NCBI GenBank assembly: GCA_964346135.1
Contig: CAYFTS010000172.1
Coordinates: forward strand, 1-6,198
Direction: 5' to 3'
From: B1-G15 sp964346135
Lineage (GTDB): Archaea; Thermoproteota; Bathyarchaeia; Bathyarchaeales; Bathyarchaeaceae
Length of the DNA stretch: 6,198 nt
In this document: positions 1 through 5,382 of the stretch, piece after piece
How positions within the stretch are numbered: position 1 is the stretch's first letter
How the letters are laid out: each line of letters opens with the position of its first letter
Notes under the pieces: model-generated
Seen by the model: only the letters and a program-made list of their open reading frames with translations
The model's database searches: none
Told to the model about the DNA's origin: nothing
Position numbers and translations under genes: made by a program

Positions 1-74
1 CAGCCTCTGAAGTGAAGCAGAAAGATCAACTTCTCGCGATTTTCAATGGTGCATTAAAAGAGGAGGAACAATAA
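1..74 (+). CDS. C-terminal end of upstream gene, probably HdrC (partial)
   Basis: An open frame enters from the left edge (first full codon at 3) and ends with TAA at 72-74. It gives 23 residues ending in GALKEEEQ, a charged tail with no cysteines. The stop lies one base before the hdrB start, so the two genes are in one operon. HdrC, the small two-[4Fe-4S] ferredoxin-like partner of HdrB, is usually encoded directly upstream of hdrB, and that is the only basis for the name. The visible tail contains no diagnostic motif, so another Hdr-associated protein is possible. The reading frame itself is well supported by the tight junction; the identity is inference. Confidence 0.5.
   Translation, partial: ASEVKQKDQLLAIFNGALKEEEQ
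60..66 (+). promoter_or_regulatory. Shine-Dalgarno site of hdrB
   Basis: GAGGAGG sits 9 bases before the TTG at 76, inside the last codons of the upstream gene. Good spacing, together with the family-typical start KFAYYPGC right after the TTG, decides for the non-ATG start. There is no ATG in frame close enough to preserve the first cysteine motif. Confidence 0.75.
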
Positions 75-75
75 A

Positions 76-957
76 TTGAAGTTTGCTTATTATCCCGGTT
101 GCTCTCTAAAATCCATAGCGCCTGAGTACGCTATCTCCTGTGAGGCCGTAAGCAAAGCATTAGGTATAGAGCTTGTTGAGATACCTGATTGGAACTGCTG
201 TGGAGCCATGGATGCAATCTACGCATACAATCCTTCTTTATCTTTTTCCCTCTCTGCAAGAAACTTGGCGCTAGCTGAGAGCATGAACATGGACATAGTA
301 ACCCTTTGCAGCGCCTGTTTCTTTACGTTACGTCGGGCAAATAAGCTGCTTCGAGAAAACTCGGATACCAAAAACAAAGTAGATAAGATGCTAAACACTG
401 CTGGAATCAAATACACGGGAAATATCAATGTAAGGCATTATCTTGCCATTCTGGCAGACGACATCGGTTTCAAAAGAATTTCAAAACAAGTCAAAGTTCC
501 CTTAGATGGATTAAAAGTAGCACCTTATTACGGTTGCATGTTAATAAGACCACCTGAAATTGTCGAATTTGATGATCCCGAACACCCGCGATCATTAGAC
601 GATTTGGTGAATGCTCTGGGTGCAGAGACCGTAGACTACGTAGGTAGAATACGTTGTTGTGGGGCTTCGCTCGGATTGACCGAAGAACATGTCATGATGG
701 AGATGACGAAAGAGATACTGCAAAATGCGAAGGAAGCTGAGGCTGATTGCATAATAGTTGCCTGCCCAATGTGCCATTTTAACCTCGACGCAAAGCAGAA
801 GAACATAGAATCAACTTTTGACACTGAAATCAACCTTCCCGTGCTCTACTTCACTCAACTCGTCGGGATCGCACTGGGACTGAAACCTCAACAGCTCGCG
901 TTAAACAAAAACTTTGTATCTCCATCTAAGCTAGTAAGGCAATTTGGCGTTGGCTAG
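76..957 (+). CDS. hdrB: Heterodisulfide reductase subunit B (HdrB), CCG-domain catalytic subunit
   Basis: This is a full-length HdrB of 293 residues, the usual size for the family. HdrB carries two non-cubane [4Fe-4S] clusters at which a disulfide (CoM-S-S-CoB in methanogens) is cleaved, with electrons delivered through HdrC from HdrA in the cytoplasm. Both five-cysteine CCG motifs are complete: C9, C41-C42, C78 and C81 in the N-terminal half, and C154, C194-C195, C230 and C233 in the C-terminal half. The N-terminus (YYPGCSLKS) is typical. The start is TTG at 76, backed by a GAGGAGG site 9 bases upstream and by the position of C9. It follows the probable hdrC by one base, so the two are co-transcribed. 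The true substrate is unknown: outside methanogens and alkane oxidisers HdrB paralogs act on other thiols or pass electrons to other enzymes. The family call is secure; the substrate is not. Confidence 0.95.
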   Translation: MKFAYYPGCSLKSIAPEYAISCEAVSKALGIELVEIPDWNCCGAMDAIYAYNPSLSFSLSARNLALAESMNMDIVTLCSACFFTLRRANKLLRENSDTKNKVDKMLNTAGIKYTGNINVRHYLAILADDIGFKRISKQVKVPLDGLKVAPYYGCMLIRPPEIVEFDDPEHPRSLDDLVNALGAETVDYVGRIRCCGASLGLTEEHVMMEMTKEILQNAKEAEADCIIVACPMCHFNLDAKQKNIESTFDTEINLPVLYFTQLVGIALGLKPQQLALNKNFVSPSKLVRQFGVG

Positions 958-974
958 CTATTAATTGAAATCTT

Positions 975-1018
975 CCAACTGGAATAGACAAGGCCAGATT
1001 GGGCGCACAAACTTTTTT
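975..1018 (+). terminator. Possible terminator after hdrB (hairpin plus T-run)
   Basis: CCAACTGG (975-982) can pair with CCAGATTGG (994-1002) to form an 8-bp stem with one bulged A and an 11-base loop. A run of six T follows at 1013-1018. Archaeal termination depends mainly on oligo-T runs, so the T6 is the stronger signal; the hairpin may be incidental. It lies just ahead of the arsR promoter, which fits separate transcription of arsR. Confidence 0.4.
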
Positions 1019-1047
1019 AATTGGTTCTTCCTGCGAAAATAAATAAA

Positions 1048-1080
1048 ATTACAAAAATATATATTTAGATATATTGTAAT
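1048..1080 (+). promoter_or_regulatory. arsR promoter with overlapping inverted repeats (candidate operator)
   Basis: The AT-rich stretch contains a TATA-like element around 1058-1066 (TATATATTT), preceded by an A-rich BRE-like CAAAAA. That would place transcription start near 1085-1090, just before the ATG at 1104. Two inverted repeats cover it: outer ATTACAA (1048-1054) with TTGTAAT (1074-1080), a perfect 7-bp match, and inner AATATAT (1056-1062) with ATATATT (1069-1075), also perfect. Symmetric sites over the TATA box are what an autoregulating ArsR dimer would need. The sequence is low in complexity, so part of the symmetry could be chance. Confidence 0.5.
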
Positions 1081-1103
1081 GTCTTTTGAGGACTGAAAAT
1101 ATA

Positions 1104-1508
1104 ATGTCTGAATTGATAGTCAGCGAACGACTTAAACGATTGATCGAATCCGGAATCTGTCCTCCATTTGAGGGCTGGCGCCCGCGCAATGTTTCGCAAT
1201 ACGCTAAGGAGTTGGAACTACTAGCCGAAAAAGTTGCTGATAGAAGGACCGCTCGAAAAAGAAGCAAGTTTTTCAAGGCTTTAGCTGACGAGACGCGGCT
1301 GAGGATTTTAAGGCTTCTTGAAGTTCGGGAGATGTGCGTTTGTGAGGTAATGGTCGCTTTGGACTTGACGCAGCCAACGGCTTCTCATCATCTAGGTCTT
1401 TTGGAAAATGTTGGATTGGTTAGGAATAGAAAAGAAGGAAGATGGGTCTTTTATAGCATCGTGAATCCGGAATTAGTTGAATATATTCACAAATTGAATC
1501 TCCTTTGA
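1104..1508 (+). CDS. ArsR-family winged-helix transcriptional regulator with CVC motif
   Basis: This is a 134-residue DNA-binding regulator. The winged-helix domain spans about residues 54-121. It includes FFKALADETRLRILRLL (helix 1-2), the recognition helix region TQPTASHHL (89-97), and the wing RKEGRWVFYSI (109-119). ALADETRLRIL and the SHHL motif are hallmarks of ArsR/SmtB repressors. The helix before the recognition helix carries CVC (C78, C80), as in As(III)/metal-sensing ArsR proteins, but lacks the third cysteine that follows closely in the classic CVCDLC. A cysteine at C19 lies in an unusual ~53-residue N-terminal extension. I chose ATG 1104, with GAGG at 1088-1091 twelve bases upstream, because a TTG at 1086 has no ribosome site and sits at or before the predicted transcript start. 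The gene lies between hdrB and hdrA, so it probably controls these genes and itself in response to a metal, oxidant or thiol. The ligand is unknown. Confidence 0.88.
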   Translation: MSELIVSERLKRLIESGICPPFEGWRPRNVSQYAKELELLAEKVADRRTARKRSKFFKALADETRLRILRLLEVREMCVCEVMVALDLTQPTASHHLGLLENVGLVRNRKEGRWVFYSIVNPELVEYIHKLNLL

Positions 1509-1568
1509 TCGCTTGCGTTTGAATGATGCACCTGCAAACATTTCGTATGCCAAGCAGAATTCTTCCCC

Positions 1569-1606
1569 AATATATTATAACAATAAATTTAAATATCTAA
1601 ATACGT
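1569..1606 (+). promoter_or_regulatory. Promoter region of the hdrA-mvhD-hdrA-hdrA operon
   Basis: The 171-base gap between arsR and hdrA has no gene. Its AT-rich core contains TATA-like elements: TTTAAATA at 1588-1595, preceded by an A-rich BRE-like CAATAAA, and an alternative TATATTATAA at 1571-1580. The first would start transcription near 1615-1620, leaving a leader of about 60 bases. ATATCTAAATA at 1593-1603 is the exact reverse complement of an 11-mer at 1062-1072 in the arsR promoter, a candidate shared binding site. No clear terminator for arsR is visible, so read-through into hdrA is possible. Confidence 0.5.
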
Positions 1607-1630
1607 AACCTCTTCTCTCTCGCCAAAGAA

Positions 1631-1660
1631 TTCATCGTGAAGTGATGAACTACTCTTCAT
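1631..1660 (+). promoter_or_regulatory. hdrA leader with two mutually exclusive hairpins (speculative)
   Basis: TTCATC (1631-1636) pairs with GATGAA (1644-1649), and ATGAA (1645-1649) can instead pair with TTCAT (1656-1660). The middle segment is shared, so only one stem can form at a time. The second stem ends five bases before the GAGGGAGAGG ribosome site. The stems are only 5-6 bp, so stability is low and no known riboswitch class is recognised. Confidence 0.2.
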
Positions 1661-1665
1661 ACACA

Positions 1666-1675
1666 GAGGGAGAGG
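1666..1675 (+). promoter_or_regulatory. Shine-Dalgarno site of the first hdrA
   Basis: The purine block GAGGGAGAGG ends four bases before the ATG at 1680. The GAGGG part is nine bases away, so one of the two registers gives normal spacing. It supports ATG 1680 as the start of hdrA. Confidence 0.65.
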
Positions 1676-1679
1676 ATTT

Positions 1680-3629
1680 ATGGCTCGAAAAGCGAGAATT
1701 GGCGTCTACGTGTGCCATTGTGGACTGAACATTGCGTCAGTAGTAGATGTCAAAAAGGTCGCTGAATATGCTGGTTCTTTAGCGGGCGTAATTGTCGCTA
1801 AAGACTACAGGTATGTTTGTTCTGATCCAGGTCAAGACATGATAAAACAGGACATCAAAAAGTATGGTCTCAACAAAGTAGTGATTACAGCATGTTCGCC
1901 AAAGATGCACGAGCCGACTTTTAGAAAAGTTTTGGAAGAATCAGGATTAAACCCATATCTACTGGAAATGGCTAACATCCGAGAACAATGTTCTTGGGTT
2001 CACAGAGATACGCCCGAAAAGGCTACAGAAAAGGCAATTTCCCTTGCAAGAATGGCCGTAGCCAGAGCCCGATTCTTAAAACCATTGAAAATCAAAGAAG
2101 TCGAGGCTTTGAAAAGTGCACTAGTGATAGGCGGAGGGATCAGTGGAATCAATGCTGCCCTAGACCTGGCAGAAATGGGTTTCAAGGTGTACTTGGTTGA
2201 AAAAAACGAAAGTATCGGAGGTCACATGTCGCAACTAGACAAAACTTTCCCCACCCTCGATTGCTCCACATGCGTTCTCGGACCAAAAATGGTCGAGATG
2301 AGCCGTCATCCCAACATTGAAATCATATCGTACGCTGAAGTGAAAAGCGTAGAAGGCTACGTTGGAAACTTTAAAGTGACAGTCGTAAAGAAGCCTCGTT
2401 ATGTCATAGATGAAAACTGCACAAGTTGTGGAGAATGCTCCGCTGTATGTCCGATAGAAATTCCAAATGATTGGAACATGAATTTGGGTGTGAGAAAAAA
2501 TATATCGGTGCCCTTCGAGTGGGCGGTGCCGCTTGTCTACACAATAAACATGGATACCTGCATCAAATGTTACAAATGCGTGGAAGCTTGCGGTTTACGG
2601 GAAGCCATAGATTTCGGACAAGAACCAGAGGAGATCGTACTAGACGTTGGAGCAATCATTGTTGCGATTGGCTACGACGCTTACAACCCAACCAAAGACG
2701 AGGAATATGGATACGGGGTCTACCCAAATGTTGTAACAGGACTCGAAATGGAACGCCTGTTGAGCGCAGCTGGTCCAACAGGAGGTGTTGTCAATAGGCC
2801 GTCCGATCTGAAAGAGCCGAAGCGTGTGGCTTTTATTCAGTGTGTTGGCTCTCGAAGCCTTAGTAGAAATCCTTACTGTTCAAGAGTTTGCTGCATGTAT
2901 TCCATTAAGCAAGCTCGGCAGCTTAAAGAGAAACACCCAGAAATGGATGTCCGCATCTTCTACATGGACATTAGAGCCTTTGGAAAGGGCTTCGAAGAAT
3001 TCTATGAACAGGCAGCACGCGAATATAAAGTTAATTTTATCCGAGGGCGAGTAGCAGAAATTACAGAAGACCCCAAAACACACAATTTGATTATACACGC
3101 TGAAGACACAATGCTGGGCAGACCCTTAGAAATGGAGTTCGACCTAGTAGTACTCGCAATCGGATTGGAAGCTCCATCAACCATCGAAAAAATAGCGGAA
3201 ATCTTGCGGATTTCAAGAAGTCCCGACAAATTTCTCCAAGAAGCTCACCCTAAACTACGGCCCATAGATACCCTTGCTGCTGGAATATTCATAGCGGGAA
3301 CTTGCCAAGGTCCAAAAGACATTCCAGACAGCGTAGCGCAGGCCAAAGCCGCCGCTTCGGGAGTAGCCGCCCTTCTCTCCAGAGGTAGAATCAGGGTAGA
3401 ATCAATAATCGCATCCGTGGACGAGGAACTCTGTGTAGGATGCGGTCTTTGTGAGGACATCTGTCCTTTCGGAGCCACGAAAGTGGAGAACAAAAAGTCT
3501 TCGGTTATAGAGGCACTTTGTCAAGGCTGCGGTTTATGTGCCTCTACATGTCCTGAGCAAGCAATAACCGTGAGGCATTTTACTGATAGGCAGGTTGTCG
3601 CCCAGATTAAAACAGCCTTTACGAGGTAG
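1680..3629 (+). CDS. hdrA: Heterodisulfide reductase subunit A (HdrA), full length, FAD and multi-[4Fe-4S]
   Basis: This is a complete HdrA of 649 residues, the normal methanogen-type length. HdrA holds the FAD that bifurcates electron pairs between HdrBC and ferredoxin. Domains in order: an N-terminal domain (about 1-140) with C12, C14, C47, C72 and C104; a thioredoxin-reductase-like FAD domain beginning with GGGISG at 151-156 and containing LDCSTC with C195 and C198; an inserted ferredoxin with two [4Fe-4S] motifs (C247, C250, C253, C257 and C294, C297, C300, C304); the second part of the FAD domain with C388, C400 and C404-C405 and the FIAGTCQGPKDIPDS signature; and a C-terminal ferredoxin with two more clusters (C585, C588, C591, C595 and C614, C617, C620, C624). 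Every expected cysteine is present, so it looks catalytically intact. mvhD follows after five bases. Its central domain is very similar to the shorter paralog at 4054, pointing to duplication. Confidence 0.96.
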   Translation: MARKARIGVYVCHCGLNIASVVDVKKVAEYAGSLAGVIVAKDYRYVCSDPGQDMIKQDIKKYGLNKVVITACSPKMHEPTFRKVLEESGLNPYLLEMANIREQCSWVHRDTPEKATEKAISLARMAVARARFLKPLKIKEVEALKSALVIGGGISGINAALDLAEMGFKVYLVEKNESIGGHMSQLDKTFPTLDCSTCVLGPKMVEMSRHPNIEIISYAEVKSVEGYVGNFKVTVVKKPRYVIDENCTSCGECSAVCPIEIPNDWNMNLGVRKNISVPFEWAVPLVYTINMDTCIKCYKCVEACGLREAIDFGQEPEEIVLDVGAIIVAIGYDAYNPTKDEEYGYGVYPNVVTGLEMERLLSAAGPTGGVVNRPSDLKEPKRVAFIQCVGSRSLSRNPYCSRVCCMYSIKQARQLKEKHPEMDVRIFYMDIRAFGKGFEEFYEQAAREYKVNFIRGRVAEITEDPKTHNLIIHAEDTMLGRPLEMEFDLVVLAIGLEAPSTIEKIAEILRISRSPDKFLQEAHPKLRPIDTLAAGIFIAGTCQGPKDIPDSVAQAKAAASGVAALLSRGRIRVESIIASVDEELCVGCGLCEDICPFGATKVENKKSSVIEALCQGCGLCASTCPEQAITVRHFTDRQVVAQIKTAFTR

Positions 3630-3634
3630 GAAGA

Positions 3635-4048
3635 ATGGCTGAGGAATTTGAGCCCAGGATAATAGTGTTCACCTGCAGTTGGTGTAGTTACGCTGGTGCC
3701 GACTTGGCTGGCACTAGCCGTATCCAGTATCCTACTAATGTCAGAATAATAAAGCTCATGTGCAGTGGTCGAGTGGATCCCATTTTCGTTCTTGAGGCTT
3801 TCAGAAATGGAGTTGACGGTGTGTTAGTAACAGGTTGCCACCCAGGAGACTGCCACTACGTCTTCGGAAACCTTCACACCGAATACAGGATTAAGCTGAT
3901 CAAAAATATTCTTAAAACAGTTGGATTAGAGCCAGAAAGGATAAGACTGGAGTGGGTATCTGCTTCGGAAGGAAAAAGGTTTGCGCTAATCATCGCTGAA
4001 ATGGTTGATCACATCAGGAAGCTGGGTGAAAGCCCATTAGGAGGTTGA
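3635..4048 (+). CDS. mvhD: MvhD/HdrD-associated [2Fe-2S] electron-transfer subunit (MvhD family)
   Basis: This is a 137-residue small iron-sulfur protein. MvhD passes electrons from a hydrogenase (MvhAG) or formate dehydrogenase to HdrA, and in some archaea it is fused to the HdrA C-terminus. The family pattern is complete: FTCSWCSYAGAD near the start (C14, C17), then MCSGRVDP (C43), then GCHPGDCHY (C68, C73), giving five conserved cysteines for a [2Fe-2S] site. ATG 3635 lies five bases after the hdrA stop, with AGGTAGGA just upstream. The stop is five bases before the next hdrA-like gene. No MvhA, MvhG or FdhAB gene is in the window, so the electron source is not shown. The position between a full HdrA and a short HdrA leaves open which one it serves. 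Confidence 0.93.
   Translation: MAEEFEPRIIVFTCSWCSYAGADLAGTSRIQYPTNVRIIKLMCSGRVDPIFVLEAFRNGVDGVLVTGCHPGDCHYVFGNLHTEYRIKLIKNILKTVGLEPERIRLEWVSASEGKRFALIIAEMVDHIRKLGESPLGG
4039..4044 (+). promoter_or_regulatory. Shine-Dalgarno site that fixes the start of the short hdrA
   Basis: A perfect AGGAGG overlaps the 3' end of mvhD. It is nine bases before ATG 4054 but directly abuts an in-frame TTG at 4045, which therefore cannot use it. This decides for ATG 4054. Confidence 0.8.
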
Positions 4049-4053
4049 TAACC

Positions 4054-5382
4054 ATGGACTCTTTGGAGGAGCAAAAAAGCGTAGTAGTCATTGGCGGAGG
4101 AGTTTGTGGAATTCAAGCTGCTTTGGACCTTGCTGACATGGGCTTTAAGGTATACCTAGTGGAAAAAGGTCCGAGTATCGGTGGACATATGGCTCAACTA
4201 GATAAAACGTTTCCAACACTGGACTGTTCAGCTTGCATTCTGACTCCTAAAATGGTGGACGCGGCTAGACATCCCAATATCAAGCTTCTGACGTGCTCCA
4301 AGGTTGTTGGGATTTCTCGGGAAAACCCCGATATCGTAGTCAAGATTTTGAAACAGCCAAGATACGTAGAGGAAGACAAATGCACAGGCTGCGGGATATG
4401 CTCAGAATTTTGCCCCATAGAGGTTCCAAACGAGTTCGACATGGGCCTCGGCGTGAGAAAAGCCATATATGTCCCGTTTCCTCAGGCGATACCTTTGGTT
4501 TATACGATTGACAAAGAGTATTGTATTCACTGTGGTTTTTGCGAGAAGGAGTGCGAAGCGGGCGCCATAAACCACGAACAACAACCGGAAGAAATCACGG
4601 TAAAAGTCAAATCGATTATAGTGGCAACAGGCTTCCGTTCATTCGACGCAAAAAACAAAGCAGAGTATGGATATGGAAAATATGACAATGTAATTACAGG
4701 CATAGAATTCGAGAGACTCGTTAGTGCTGCAGGTCCAACTGGAGGACACTTGGCAAGGCTTTCGGATGCAAAGGTTCCTAAGAAGATAGCCTTCATCCAA
4801 TGTGTTGGATCCAGAGATGAAAAAGCTGGTAACCTAAACTGTTCAAGAATCTGTTGCATGTATGCAATAAAACAGGCGATCTTGATCAAAGAGCACTACC
4901 CAGAAACCGACGTGCACATCTTTTACATGGACATCCGAGCCTACGGGAAAGGCTTTGAAGAATTTTACAGACGAGCCGAGAAAGAATTTAAGATAAATTT
5001 CATTCGAGGCGCTGTCGCCGACGTCGTAGAGGACCCATCGACTAAGAACATGATTTTGAGAGCTGAAAACACCGAAACAGGCGAACTCGTTGAAAAAGAG
5101 TTCGACATGGTCATACTATCCGTGGCAGTGCAACCGCCTGAGGATTTAAAGGATGTAGAAAAGTTATTGGGCGTGCAAATAGGAGAGGACGGCTTCTTTG
5201 CTTCGGTTCAACCTGAGATTTCTTCTGTTACCACCCAAGCGGATGGAATTTTCATAGCTGGCGCTGTAGAAGGACCCAAAGATATACCCGACAGTATTGC
5301 TCAAGCAAGCGCTGCTGCAATGAAAGCCATGATAGCTTCGGTTAGAACAGACTTGGAGGAACATTTGAATGAACGAGAGTGA
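4054..5382 (+). CDS. hdrA: Short HdrA-like FAD/[4Fe-4S] protein lacking N- and C-terminal domains
   Basis: This is a 442-residue HdrA paralog, about two thirds of normal length. It begins almost at the FAD-binding loop (GGGVCG, 14-19) and so lacks the ~145-residue N-terminal cysteine domain. It also ends soon after the FIAGAVEGPKDIPDS signature, lacking the C-terminal two-cluster ferredoxin. What remains is intact: LDCSAC (C58, C61), the inserted ferredoxin (C110, C113, C116, C120 and C157, C160, C163, C167), and C250, C263 and C267-C268. It probably binds FAD and relays electrons as part of an HdrA-type complex. The domain makeup resembles QmoA of sulfate reducers in being a shortened HdrA, but orthology is not established. 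The frame is open throughout with its own strong ribosome site, so this is a real short gene and not a broken one. C18 within the dinucleotide-binding loop is unusual compared with Ser or Ala in the two neighbours. Its 3' end overlaps the next hdrA-like gene by 14 bases. Confidence 0.92.
   Translation: MDSLEEQKSVVVIGGGVCGIQAALDLADMGFKVYLVEKGPSIGGHMAQLDKTFPTLDCSACILTPKMVDAARHPNIKLLTCSKVVGISRENPDIVVKILKQPRYVEEDKCTGCGICSEFCPIEVPNEFDMGLGVRKAIYVPFPQAIPLVYTIDKEYCIHCGFCEKECEAGAINHEQQPEEITVKVKSIIVATGFRSFDAKNKAEYGYGKYDNVITGIEFERLVSAAGPTGGHLARLSDAKVPKKIAFIQCVGSRDEKAGNLNCSRICCMYAIKQAILIKEHYPETDVHIFYMDIRAYGKGFEEFYRRAEKEFKINFIRGAVADVVEDPSTKNMILRAENTETGELVEKEFDMVILSVAVQPPEDLKDVEKLLGVQIGEDGFFASVQPEISSVTTQADGIFIAGAVEGPKDIPDSIAQASAAAMKAMIASVRTDLEEHLNERE
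5355..5359 (+). promoter_or_regulatory. Shine-Dalgarno site of the third hdrA
   Basis: GGAGG lies nine bases before ATG 5369, inside the coding end of the short hdrA. With the 14-base gene overlap this indicates translational coupling and supports the ATG 5369 start. Confidence 0.75.

Noticed and set aside
1086..1103. TTG at 1086 as the arsR start (six extra residues)
   Set aside because: No ribosome site precedes it, and it lies at or before the predicted transcript start. ATG 1104 has GAGG upstream.
1517..1539. GTTTG/CAAAC inverted repeat as a terminator for arsR
   Set aside because: The stem is only five base pairs with a 13-base loop and no T-run follows, so it is not convincing.
2259..2273. 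A selenocysteine position in HdrA
   Set aside because: Some methanogen HdrA proteins are selenoproteins, but here the codons of LDCSTC and LDCSAC are TGC and TGT with no in-frame TGA, so these are ordinary cysteines.
4045..4053. TTG at 4045 as the start of the short hdrA
   Set aside because: It directly abuts AGGAGG with no spacer, whereas ATG 4054 has an ideal nine-base spacing.
4527..4889. Antisense open frame of 120 codons
   Set aside because: It lies wholly within the short hdrA on the opposite strand, shows no recognisable protein motifs and has no promoter or ribosome site of note. The same applies to the other antisense frames within hdrB and the hdrA genes.
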